64,000 nucleotides of DNA from the NCBI GenBank assembly GCA_965237725.1, contig OZ250151.1:1860001-1924000 (forward strand), read 5' to 3'. Numbering within the stretch: position 1 is the first letter of the stretch; every line of letters starts with the position of its first letter. The stretch is from G965237725 sp965237725 (GTDB taxonomy: Bacteria > Pseudomonadota > Gammaproteobacteria > Arenicellales > Poriferihabitantaceae). Both the position numbers and the translations under genes were made by a program. Below, in pieces: positions 26,753 to 34,513 of the stretch. The notes under the pieces are model-generated. The model worked only from the letters and a program-made list of their open reading frames with translations, was not told the origin of the DNA and made no database searches.

Positions 26753-27943
26753 CTAGGGCCTGGGTTGGCTGTTTGGGCATTCGCCATTATAACGACGCGC
26801 ACCATACAGCAAATACAATAAGGCCAGTGGGGCACAAATCCAGTAAACCGGACTCAGCACCAGCTCACTGTTGTTTATCTCCATAACGCTGAAGCCCAGG
26901 GCGCCGAACATGATAATGATCCCAAACTGGGTGTAGTAACTTTTGAGCACGAGATAATCGTGGGAACGCGTCATTTTGGCGATGTCATAAAATCGTTTGT
27001 TCATCGCCAATCTGAAAAACGAAGTGCTGAATGTGATCACCACCAGTAGCAGGTATAGCAGTTCCAGGGACATGTTTTCATCGGTGATCCCACGCAATGC
27101 CCAGGAAGCGGCATACATAGTTACTGCCAGGATATAAACCCGTTTTCGACCCAGTCTGTCTATGATGTTTTTTAACAGATAAAACAGGATTCCAAAAATC
27201 ACCGCCAGGGAAAGCACCATCAAACCCAAAGTGGTGAAACTTTCGTGGGCCAGCATAAACAGGGTAATCACCCAGAAAAAACTTTCCGCAAATAAAAACA
27301 GACCGTCGATCAGAAAAATTGTTCGCGAATGTTCATTGTCCTTGAATGCCAGAATGTCCTTCAGTTTAAGGCTGGCGTGCTGAGATAGGGTTTTGGGATA
27401 GAGCAATTTTGTCCGGGTTACAATAAAAAACCCAACCAGTGCGATGACCACCGATGCCCATACCAGGTAAATAAAATTTGTCCATTCGAGCAACGCCCCG
27501 CCAATCAGAATGCCAATCTGCAACAATACCCCAACAAATATCTGGAAATTGCCGTATTTTTTGCCCGAGGTGGCAACATCGATGAGATCAAAAAACAATG
27601 CGCGCTGGGTGGTCCAGTAGAAGCAGTTGTAAATACCATAGGTAACACCGAGTGCAAGCAATATGGGTTTGCTCATTTCCAGAACGTGGACGTTATACAG
27701 CAGCAATATTTCGAGTGCCAGCGAGATTCCTATGAGCACCGTGAGATTGACCATGAATCTGATTCGATCCCATACCCATAAACCGCCACAAAACCCGAGT
27801 CCCGCCAAAGCGATAAACAAAGATATATCGCCTATTCCAAATTGCTGTTTCCACAAATAGACAGGGATGTAGAATGGAAAAATGCCAATCAGAAGGGAAT
27901 GCAATCCCAGATACTGGTAAAAGTTTTGACTATTTGGCGGCAT
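26753..27943 (-). CDS. MFS-type transporter, last gene of the ATP-grasp operon
   Basis: A 396-residue membrane protein with about eleven or twelve hydrophobic helices and a central charged loop (YPKTLSQHASLKLKDI). The motif DRLGRKRVYI after the seventh or eighth helix resembles the MFS motif A in the second half. Several helices are rich in aromatic residues. Its ATG shares one base with the stop of the upstream ATP-grasp gene (TAATG), so it is almost certainly cotranslated with it. Probable role: export or import of the compound handled by the two ATP-grasp enzymes. Direction and substrate unknown. Confidence 0.7.
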   Translation of the reverse strand: MPPNSQNFYQYLGLHSLLIGIFPFYIPVYLWKQQFGIGDISLFIALAGLGFCGGLWVWDRIRFMVNLTVLIGISLALEILLLYNVHVLEMSKPILLALGVTYGIYNCFYWTTQRALFFDLIDVATSGKKYGNFQIFVGVLLQIGILIGGALLEWTNFIYLVWASVVIALVGFFIVTRTKLLYPKTLSQHASLKLKDILAFKDNEHSRTIFLIDGLFLFAESFFWVITLFMLAHESFTTLGLMVLSLAVIFGILFYLLKNIIDRLGRKRVYILAVTMYAASWALRGITDENMSLELLYLLLVVITFSTSFFRLAMNKRFYDIAKMTRSHDYLVLKSYYTQFGIIIMFGALGFSVMEINNSELVLSPVYWICAPLALLYLLYGARRYNGECPNSQPRP

Positions 27944-28851
27944 TAGAAAATATCTTTATCAGATATATCGAGCTCATCCAGTTCCGCCAACGCGTCACTG
28001 AAATCCTCGGTCCTGCCATAACGCGGGTAATAATGCATTTTCATATAGGGTCTCGAATTAACCTCGATAAATATACATTTTTGTTTTGTGTAATCGGTTT
28101 CGATGCCTTTTTCGAATATCACATCGATTCCAAGTACATTCGCACTGAACATTTTTACCACGTCTATGAACAGTGTTTTGTTTATTTTCGGAATGGTGGA
28201 TTGGTCGATGGTTTCAATTGCGCCTCCTGGGGCTAGCGCTACGCGGTGGAAAATTTCTACTTTCTGATCTTTATCGGCAACGCTATCCAGGGTTAGATGT
28301 TGCTTTTTTAGATGCTTGATCGCCGCATCGCTTTTGGCTATGGGGAAAATGGTCGGGTGCAAATTCATTTCCCTGCGGATGTTATTTTCGATATCGATCA
28401 GTGTGGAAATATTGTCAACGCCATTTCCAATAATAAATGGTGGATAGCGCCGTATAACCGAAACCAGCCCATGGTCTGTGGTCAATACTCGATAGTTTGA
28501 ACCTTTGAGATATTGTTCGATGACGGTTGTTGGCCACCAGACTTTGGCCCAGAAAATGGCCCGATACAATTCTGAAAAACTGTTTATGGGAAAATAACTT
28601 CCTCGGGAATAACCACTGACATTGGGTTTAATCACCACTGGAAAACCATGCTGTTTCGCGAATCGATGAGCCTGCCATGGCCAGAAAAAAATTAATCCCT
28701 GGGCGTGGGGCACATTATATTTTGCAAAAATAGCGCGGCCCTGTTCCTTTGAACGACAGCCTTTTCTTACCGCAAGGGAATTATAATTACTGCATCCATG
28801 CATGTATTTTTCACTGATCCAGGCGTAGATCAGGGTTTTTAACCGCCTCAT
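27943..28851 (-). CDS. ATP-grasp ligase, cyanophycin-synthetase/RimK-like
   Basis: A 302-residue ATP-grasp enzyme. SKEQGRAIFAKYNVPHAQG (about 33-51) is the pre-grasp pattern seen in cyanophycin synthetase; FPVVIKPNVSGYSRG (about 70-84) carries the ATP-contact Lys; VIEQYLKGSNYRVLTTD is the hinge segment; CIFIEVNSRPYMKMH near residue 267 holds the Glu and Asn metal ligands. The residue order supports an active carboxylate-amine ligase; substrates unknown. It overlaps the upstream ATP-grasp gene by 4 bp (ATGA) and the downstream MFS gene by 1 bp. Confidence 0.8.
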   Translation of the reverse strand: MRRLKTLIYAWISEKYMHGCSNYNSLAVRKGCRSKEQGRAIFAKYNVPHAQGLIFFWPWQAHRFAKQHGFPVVIKPNVSGYSRGSYFPINSFSELYRAIFWAKVWWPTTVIEQYLKGSNYRVLTTDHGLVSVIRRYPPFIIGNGVDNISTLIDIENNIRREMNLHPTIFPIAKSDAAIKHLKKQHLTLDSVADKDQKVEIFHRVALAPGGAIETIDQSTIPKINKTLFIDVVKMFSANVLGIDVIFEKGIETDYTKQKCIFIEVNSRPYMKMHYYPRYGRTEDFSDALAELDELDISDKDIF

Positions 28852-29684
28852 AACTTTGCTCTAATGTAGTTCAGGAAAGAATTTTCGCGGTTATATAACA
28901 TAATTTTTGTGAAAACCGGTTTTTCTGTCAAACTTTTGTCGCGATATTTTGTAATTTTCGCCAGGCATAACATGTAATGTCGTATGAATTTCCATAACTG
29001 GGCGTTATTGTATTTCTGATCGAGCAGGTTAATTGGCATGGGTGCAAACATATTGATTTCAATAACATGAAAATTTCCTTCCAGCATTTCAGCGATAGAA
29101 TCGGCGCGGAGGCTAAGCCTTGATATGTTGAACCGACCAATTTGACAGGTCAGTTGCCATAAAGTTTGTTTTTCCTGGTCGCTTAATTGCTCGGTGATCT
29201 CGCGATAAGTTGTGTTGACGTTATAAACACTGTTTACTGGATTAGTTTCACTTTCATTGATTGCCTCGGTTACCGTAAAAACAGCATGATTGTTTTTGTT
29301 TTCGTGGCTCAGAATGGAAAATACCTCAAACTCTCTTTTTTCCGATGCCCCCTGTTGGATCAGATAACGGGTACGGGCCTGAAATACTTTTTTCCTTATT
29401 TCCTTTAACTCGTCTGCATTGTCCGCTCGATAAATTCCACTGGCGTTCTGACCCCATTCGGGCTTTACAAATACAGGATACTGATCTGGAAAATACCCGG
29501 CCTCATCGTATCGTTGGGACAGCCGCCATTTTTCAGGTATCAACTGGTCGATGTCCTTTTTCGAGAATATCCCTTCATTTGCACTAAAGAATTCGGAGTT
29601 TAGCTGGAAATATTTACACGGCTTTGTCCGGATTCTTATGCAGTTGAGAATATAGGTAATCACCTCGAGCTCGGTGATTTTCAT
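28848..29684 (-). CDS. ATP-grasp-like ligase, first gene of the operon
   Basis: A 278-residue protein with an ATP-grasp-like order of blocks but little likeness to the enzyme encoded just downstream. QYPVFVKPEWGQNASGIYR (about 68-86) fits the ATP-contact Lys and glycine loop; RYLIQQGASEKREFEVFS the hinge; NFHVIEINMFAPMPIN the metal-binding Glu and Asn. The segment INESETNPVNSVYNVNTTYREI is polar and could form the substrate site. Substrates unknown. Its last 4 bases overlap the next ATP-grasp gene. Confidence 0.7.
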   Translation of the reverse strand: MKITELEVITYILNCIRIRTKPCKYFQLNSEFFSANEGIFSKKDIDQLIPEKWRLSQRYDEAGYFPDQYPVFVKPEWGQNASGIYRADNADELKEIRKKVFQARTRYLIQQGASEKREFEVFSILSHENKNNHAVFTVTEAINESETNPVNSVYNVNTTYREITEQLSDQEKQTLWQLTCQIGRFNISRLSLRADSIAEMLEGNFHVIEINMFAPMPINLLDQKYNNAQLWKFIRHYMLCLAKITKYRDKSLTEKPVFTKIMLYNRENSFLNYIRAKL

Positions 29685-29754
29685 AGGCCACTATCCATTG
29701 CTACCGCCTGGCAAAAGTAGCCAGTAACAAGATTTCTGATGCGTTAAAAAGTGG

Positions 29755-30246
29755 CTAGTCCTGAATTTTCGAATTGATTACAAACATGATTACGCCGCAA
29801 ATCAATATGGAAACCGCTGCATAGAACAGGGATCCGCCGTCGGATACGCCCTGATGCAAAACCTCGACCCCCAGCGGCGTCGCCAGATGAAAGAATGCAG
29901 CGCCCGCCATGACTCCAGCCGCCATCAGGCCGCCGAGTTTATGTAATTGGGCGCGCACACCCTGATTTCCACTGCCACCGACCTTTGAAATAACCCATAC
30001 CAATGCCGGGGCCAACAATACCAATGAGGTCAACAGCTCAAAGCTACCGACCACATAAGCACCATAGGCGGAAAATAACGAACCCAGGCCAGTGTTTATG
30101 GTGTCGGAAATCCACTGCCCAATAGTGCCAAAGATGTGCTGGGTATCGGGATGGTTGGTAAATTTATAGGGAATAGAAAACAGGAATACTTTGCACATCC
30201 AAAGCGCCATGATCCAGCTGACAATTGCAACGAGGTTCTTTTTCAT
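29755..30246 (-). CDS. Small four-helix membrane protein, DoxX-like layout
   Basis: A 163-residue membrane protein with hydrophobic stretches at about 8-25, 55-85, 105-122 and 138-157. The layout is similar to DoxX-type proteins, but I see no diagnostic motif. It may sit at the head of the ATP-grasp operon: same strand, 70 bp upstream of the first ATP-grasp start. The link is only positional. Confidence 0.55.
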   Translation of the reverse strand: MKKNLVAIVSWIMALWMCKVFLFSIPYKFTNHPDTQHIFGTIGQWISDTINTGLGSLFSAYGAYVVGSFELLTSLVLLAPALVWVISKVGGSGNQGVRAQLHKLGGLMAAGVMAGAAFFHLATPLGVEVLHQGVSDGGSLFYAAVSILICGVIMFVINSKIQD

Positions 30247-30398
30247 AGAATTTAATATTTATCAGGTTATAGATATTATGAAAGCTTTACAAAGACAACG
30301 GCGAGGTTGGTAAGTTTCAACCACAATACCATTACCGCTATGGTTCATTTCTGGTGGCTGACTTCTGCTTAACTTCCTTAAAATTTAGTTTGGTTTAT

Positions 30399-30701
30399 TT
30401 AATCTTTTAGTTTACGGGTCACACTGTCAATTTTGTCCTGAATCGACTGGGCACGATCGGTGCGGGTTCCCAGTCTGATGGTTGTGCCGATTCGCGGCGC
30501 GCCCATTTCATGGACCTTCTCATGGCAGCGTTTTATTGCTGACATCACATCATCCCATTCGCCTTCCACATTTGTGCCATAGGCATGCAACTGGTAATCC
30601 AGCCCCGCAGCCTCGAACACTTCCTGGCATGCAACCACATATTCTGAAACCGACACGCCAACTCCCATGGGCACAATACAAACATCTGCTAATGCTCTCA
30701 A
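30399..30701 (-). CDS. MTH1187/UPF0045-family thiamine-binding protein
   Basis: A 100-residue protein of the MTH1187/YkoF fold: ADVCIVPMGVGVSVSEYV, YQLHAYGTNVEGEWDDVMSAI, KRCHEKVHEMGAPRIGTTIRLGTRTD. Family members bind thiamine or its pyrimidine moiety and assemble as tetramers. The start is TTG at 30701: the only nearby ATG is closed at once by a stop, and a strong GAGGAG lies 6 bases upstream. It follows the secreted-protein gene at 30720 by 18 bp. Confidence 0.88.
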   Translation of the reverse strand: MRALADVCIVPMGVGVSVSEYVVACQEVFEAAGLDYQLHAYGTNVEGEWDDVMSAIKRCHEKVHEMGAPRIGTTIRLGTRTDRAQSIQDKIDSVTRKLKD

Positions 30702-30707
30702 ATCATT

Positions 30708-30713
30708 CTCCTC
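30708..30713 (-). promoter_or_regulatory. Ribosome binding site GAGGAG selecting a TTG start
   Basis: GAGGAG on the minus strand, 6 bases before the TTG at 30701. It decides the start of the thiamine-binding gene. An ATG inside the spacer region would give only ATG ATT TGA. Confidence 0.75.
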
Positions 30714-30719
30714 ATAAAA

Positions 30720-31340
30720 TTAAAATAAACCCAGGTTATGCCAGGCTTCCCCTTTGACAAGATACGGCAGTTCACCATTATCCTTAAACCAGGAATCGAT
30801 TATGTAGTGGTGACCATTTCGTGTTTCAACAATCTGGGCGGCCCAGTGTTGCCGCAAAAATGATTTTCGGTACGCCCGATCGCGGACAATATGAAACTTA
30901 AACAGGCCCTCGCGCTCCATCATCTTTAGATAAGTTGTGCTGTTTATGGACTCATCGATACAATCCATCTGTCCAGGCTTTCCTGCAAGCTCGGAATTAT
31001 TAATTGGCCAGTTTTTACCTACATCACGATAGGTCGGTGTATAGGTTCCCACAATTTCTTCAATGGTCGCAACCGCCTCAAGCATTTTTTGTCGCTCTTC
31101 CCAGGCATCGGCGTTATCCTCGAACAATACTGTGACCTTATTCCAGTCTTCTGTATTGAATTGTACTTTTGAGGTGGTTTTACACGAGAAGTCATAGCAG
31201 ACTTTAATGGCGCCAGGCACATCGGCCCCAGGCGCATTGTTAATGGCCACATCGGTTATCTGCACATCCGCATTTTGTGCATTGGCTTTGCCTAGAATCA
31301 GCATAGATGCCACTGCGATGATAATCAAATTGGTTTTCAA
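30720..31340 (-). CDS. Secreted protein with a possible transglutaminase-like Cys-His-Asp triad
   Basis: A 206-residue protein with a clear signal peptide (TNLIIIAVASMLILGKANAQ, cleavage after ANA). The second half reads MDCIDES (about 133-139), HIVRDRAYRK, HWAAQIVETRNG, HHYIIDSWF. The Cys, His and Asp in these blocks follow the order of bacterial transglutaminase-like cysteine proteases. The family match is inference; I know no close named relative. Starts with TTG, with AAGG 8 bases upstream. Probably cotranscribed with the thiamine-binding gene. Confidence 0.6.
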   Translation of the reverse strand: MKTNLIIIAVASMLILGKANAQNADVQITDVAINNAPGADVPGAIKVCYDFSCKTTSKVQFNTEDWNKVTVLFEDNADAWEERQKMLEAVATIEEIVGTYTPTYRDVGKNWPINNSELAGKPGQMDCIDESINSTTYLKMMEREGLFKFHIVRDRAYRKSFLRQHWAAQIVETRNGHHYIIDSWFKDNGELPYLVKGEAWHNLGLF

Positions 31341-31435
31341 TTTTTTACCTTAAACTTTCTAGGCAGATGTTTATGGGCTGTTCGTAGGGCCTTTCATTTT
31401 ATTTGTTGGATTTTATTTGATTATTACAAAATTAG

Positions 31436-31452
31436 CTAAGGAACCTCTGAAT
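31436..31452. repeat. Lone left end of the inverted-repeat element
   Basis: CTAA followed by GGAACCTCTGAA (31440-31451), identical to the outer 12 bases of element copy 2 with the same flanking 4-mer. No partner end is found before the DUF3301 gene at 31539, so this is a decayed copy or a chance match. Confidence 0.5.
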
Positions 31453-31538
31453 ATCATACTATTGCAGGAAGATGAATGACAATTACATTTTATGAATAAA
31501 ATCCCGATGAATTCTCTACAAACTCTACATAATATCTA

Positions 31539-31856
31539 ATGGATAGCCCACTTCAAATGGCGATTATCTTCGTTCTGGTCATTTTGGTATTACTGATTCT
31601 GAAATCCCAGAAATTGAAAGAACAGGCCAATTCCATTGCCAAGCGCTATTGCCAGCAAAATAATTTGCAGTTCCTCGATGGCACCGTGGCTTTTCGCGGC
31701 CTGCACTATGTAAAATGGCCCATTACCCTGGTTTTCAGATATGGATTTGAGTATTCTGATAACAGTGTAGACCGATATTCAGGAACCATATCGTTTATTG
31801 GTAATCAACTACAGCAGCTGTTTGTGGCGCCGGAACATCTGAAAAATAGTGATTGA
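31539..31856 (+). CDS. DUF3301 family membrane-anchored protein
   Basis: A 105-residue protein with one N-terminal transmembrane helix (about 7-22) and a cytoplasmic or periplasmic tail: ANSIAKRYCQQNNLQFLDGTVAF, RYGFEYSDNSVDRYSGTI. These blocks match the DUF3301 family, which is mostly gammaproteobacterial and has no known function. It is 38 bp upstream of the YHS gene, so possibly cotranscribed. Confidence 0.8.
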   Translation: MDSPLQMAIIFVLVILVLLILKSQKLKEQANSIAKRYCQQNNLQFLDGTVAFRGLHYVKWPITLVFRYGFEYSDNSVDRYSGTISFIGNQLQQLFVAPEHLKNSD

Positions 31857-31894
31857 ACTGAAGTTTCAATCAATTATATTGTCGAGAGAAATAA

Positions 31895-32377
31895 ATGAAA
31901 CCAGTCAAAACCTTTTTAAAATTCGTCCTGCTCACAATTGTATTTAGCCAGATTAATACGGTATTTGCAGAAGAGCCCATAAGCAAGGATAAAAAAACCC
32001 ATGTGTTCATTGATGGATATGACACCGTGGCCTACCATGACCCCCAATCGCTTTCCGAACATAAGGCACATAAAGGCTCTGAAGATCTGACCGTAGAATG
32101 GAAAGGGGCGATCTTTCGATTCGCTAGCGCTGAAAATCACGAAGCATTCCTCACTGACCCCGAGCGATATTCCCCGGCCTACAACGGCCATTGTGCCAAT
32201 GCCCTTAGTCTGGGCGAAGGTTTATACAAAACCGACGGCACCCACTGGGAAATTTATAACGATCAGCTGTACTTGTTTTACAAGGACCGGGGTCGATTAC
32301 GCTGGAATGATGGCAACTGGGAAAGCTACAAAGTTGATGCGGACAAGGCCTGGCTGGAAATACTTGCAGAACAATAG
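31895..32377 (+). CDS. Exported YHS-domain protein
   Basis: A 160-residue protein with a signal peptide (residues 1-25, ending NTVFAEE). The YHS domain reads IDGYDTVAYHDP, WKGAIFRFASAENHEAFLTDPERYSPAYNGHCANAL; YHS domains bind metal through Cys/His in this region. The C-terminal block GTHWEIYNDQLYLFYKDRGR is typical of the exported YHS group. GAGAGAA precedes the ATG. Likely periplasmic metal-related protein; exact role unknown. Confidence 0.85.
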   Translation: MKPVKTFLKFVLLTIVFSQINTVFAEEPISKDKKTHVFIDGYDTVAYHDPQSLSEHKAHKGSEDLTVEWKGAIFRFASAENHEAFLTDPERYSPAYNGHCANALSLGEGLYKTDGTHWEIYNDQLYLFYKDRGRLRWNDGNWESYKVDADKAWLEILAEQ

Positions 32378-32407
32378 TCTCAGGAAATTTGATAGTCAGT
32401 TCAGCCG

Positions 32408-32446
32408 GGGCTCTCAACCTGGGCTCTCAACTTATGCCCTCAATTA
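32408..32446. repeat. Three tandem 13-bp units at the end of a gene
   Basis: GGGCTCTCAACCT (32408-32420), GGGCTCTCAACTT (32421-32433) and a diverged ATGCCCTCAATTA (32434-32446). The last unit covers the stop codon of the metallophosphoesterase gene, read on the minus strand. Probably replication slippage in the convergent spacer. Confidence 0.7.
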
Positions 32447-33510
32447 ATGTTTAGGGGCTGAATATCAAAAACTGATATTTCATTAAGAGATCCCAGGCGC
32501 ATCAACGGCCCCCATGTACCGGTGCCCGACGACACATACAAGCGGGAATCCCCCTGATGATACATGCCGCTGATACGTGAAAACTGCTGTTTGACCAACA
32601 GATTGAATGGGAATATCTGACCATTATGAGTATGCCCGGATAGCATCAGTTCGATACCGTGCTCCATTGCTGACTCCCAGCCCATGGGTCGGTGGTATAA
32701 CAGGACGTTGAATTTTTCAAGGTCGAGTTTAATTTTTGGTAACTCGCGACTAACCTGATTCTTGTCATCGGCGTCATCGATGCCGATAAAGTTCAGTTCA
32801 GCATTAGTTGATGTCTGCTGGCGCAAGGTCTGCATGCCAAGTCGACGGGCAATATCCAGTATTTTTGGCAGATCCGCGTATCGTTCATGGTTGCCAATGA
32901 CAAACAGGGTTTTCGCATCCAGTCGACCCAACGATTCCAGAGCGTCATATCCCACCGCGCTGCTATCGATCAGATCCCCCGTCACGACCACGAAATCTGG
33001 AGACAGTTGATTTAACTTGTCGACAATTCTGGTCATGTATCCGCCCTGCCGTGAGCCAATGTGGATATCACTAATCTGGGCGATGCGATAATGATTTTTT
33101 ACTTTTGTAGTTCTTATTTCGAATTTTTTAATTGCAATAACATGGGACAGTAAAACTGCAATTACAATACAGGCCGCCGTGGACAAAATAGCCAGCCGGG
33201 CCAGCATCGCGTCTGGTGTCGATACCACAATTCGGATAATCTCCACAGCCAGGGTAACGCTGGCAAGCACAAAACTGATCCCCATCCAGTGCACCACAAC
33301 ATAACGGATTTTCATATTCGGGCCGCTGAAGGAATGACGCATTACCGCGATACTCAACCCCCAGACAACCAGGGCATAAACCAGCCAGTCTAGGTCGCCC
33401 CCTGAAAACCATTGACCCAGACGTTGGATCGGATAAGCGAAGACAAACAGACAGGCGATGGGAAATATGACACTAAACCAGCTTCGGGTCCGGGGTGTAC
33501 GGGTTGCCAT
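32440..33510 (-). CDS. Membrane-anchored metallophosphoesterase (YaeI-like)
   Basis: A 356-residue protein. The first 130 residues hold about four transmembrane helices. The catalytic domain has all metal motifs of calcineurin-like phosphoesterases: ISDIHIGS (about 147-154), VTGDLID, VIGNHERY and LSGHTHNGQ. The GHTHNGQ ending and membrane anchor match the YaeI/YkuE group, several of which are cell-envelope phosphodiesterases. Substrate not predicted. Convergent with the YHS gene. Confidence 0.88.
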   Translation of the reverse strand: MATRTPRTRSWFSVIFPIACLFVFAYPIQRLGQWFSGGDLDWLVYALVVWGLSIAVMRHSFSGPNMKIRYVVVHWMGISFVLASVTLAVEIIRIVVSTPDAMLARLAILSTAACIVIAVLLSHVIAIKKFEIRTTKVKNHYRIAQISDIHIGSRQGGYMTRIVDKLNQLSPDFVVVTGDLIDSSAVGYDALESLGRLDAKTLFVIGNHERYADLPKILDIARRLGMQTLRQQTSTNAELNFIGIDDADDKNQVSRELPKIKLDLEKFNVLLYHRPMGWESAMEHGIELMLSGHTHNGQIFPFNLLVKQQFSRISGMYHQGDSRLYVSSGTGTWGPLMRLGSLNEISVFDIQPLNIN

Positions 33511-33665
33511 GTATTTGCGCGCTTAAAGGTTAAATTGAATAATAATCCAGAACAGCAATCCGACATTGGTCCAGACCACAGCCATCGCAGGTTAATCTAA
33601 GTCGGTCGATTTGAAACGGTCCGAATTCTGTATGACAACAAAATTCCTTTCTTTATCAAAAATTT

Positions 33666-34196
33666 TTATTGTTTGGTATTTGCGAACAAGGCTTTGATCT
33701 GGGGTTGCAGAAACCACGCACCAATAAACCCAAACCAGAAACCCATAAACGGTGGATAATATTCCACTACGGAAGCCTCCTGCTTTTCACGCAAGGTTGT
33801 GAATTGTTTTGCGGTAAACCATAGGCAATATACAATGGCGATTAATGCGGCAAAATGCACAAAGATCAGCCACTGGGGCGGTTGCTGAATCTCGCCTTGG
33901 CTCAGCGGCACCAGAAACCACAATACAAATACCGGCAAATAAAAAAATGGAAGCAGGCTGGCCAACTGAAAATACAACAAAGGCATCTGATTTTCCTCTG
34001 GTAGTTCACGATTGGCTGAACTGCCTACGCTATGTACCCATCCAATGGAAACCATTAAAAAGTAAAAAACCAGGAATCCCCATTCAACAGGGTTATGCCC
34101 AAATTGGGTAAACTTATAAACCAGATAGGGTGTCACCATAAGCAGGCTCAGTTGCCACGCATCGGCATTTAAAAAATATTTTTTGATCATTTTCAT
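33666..34196 (-). CDS. Unrecognised membrane protein
   Basis: A 176-residue protein with about five hydrophobic helices (near 14-32, 38-55, 75-100, 112-130, 145-165). The C-terminal segment YYPPFMGFWFGFIGAWFLQP is aromatic and contains two GxW-like turns. I recognise no family. The ATG at 34196 lacks a strong ribosome binding site. Flanked by the metallophosphoesterase gene and element copy 3. Confidence 0.55.
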   Translation of the reverse strand: MKMIKKYFLNADAWQLSLLMVTPYLVYKFTQFGHNPVEWGFLVFYFLMVSIGWVHSVGSSANRELPEENQMPLLYFQLASLLPFFYLPVFVLWFLVPLSQGEIQQPPQWLIFVHFAALIAIVYCLWFTAKQFTTLREKQEASVVEYYPPFMGFWFGFIGAWFLQPQIKALFANTKQ

Positions 34197-34286
34197 AAAT
34201 TAGTTTTGTTGTATTAAATGTAGACCAAGTGTCGCCATAAAACCACTTTAAAACAGCAGAACAGGTTACTGTTTAATCGGTTTTAG

Positions 34287-34484
34287 GGAGCCTCTGAACA
34301 AGTCTGGGCGAATCAAGTTGCCACTTAAAATGGTACTGGGCAAAATGATCAAGATCAAGGCAAAAAATCGGTACAATAGCAGAGCCCATACAATCACTTG
34401 GGCAAGATTTTTTAACGTAGATATTGCCACGGGTAAATTAGGTTTGGACTCAAATTGATCGGTCATGACTTGTTTAGAGGTTCC
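34287..34484. repeat. Inverted-repeat element copy 3 (MITE-like, 198 bp) with perfect TTAG duplication
   Basis: Left end GGAGCCTCTGAACAAGTC, right end in reverse complement GGAACCTCTAAACAAGTC. The element is bounded by TTAG at 34283-34286 and TTAG at 34485-34488, a perfect 4-bp target duplication. Its interior is inverted relative to copy 2. It carries a 66-codon open frame on the minus strand, which I attribute to the repeat and not to a gene. Lies just upstream of pyk. Confidence 0.9.
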
Positions 34485-34497
34485 TTAGGCTTATAAT
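34470..34497 (+). promoter_or_regulatory. Candidate pyk promoter with -35 in the repeat end
   Basis: A perfect -10 TATAAT at 34492-34497 lies 17 bases before the pyk ATG. At 16-bp spacing a weak -35 TTGTTT (34470-34475) falls inside the right terminal repeat of element copy 3. The -10 lies outside the element. Confidence 0.4.
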
Positions 34498-34513
34498 CGC
34501 GCCCAGATTAATT

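Noticed and set aside
26727..26800. Possible terminator hairpin between the convergent Fe-ADH and MFS genes.
   Set aside because: Only a short GCCC/GGGC pairing across a long loop is seen, with no T-run after it.
34266..34466. A 66-codon open frame on the minus strand with a hydrophobic translation.
   Set aside because: It lies within element copy 3; the same frame is broken by stops in copy 2 (TGA after ten codons), so it is not under coding selection.
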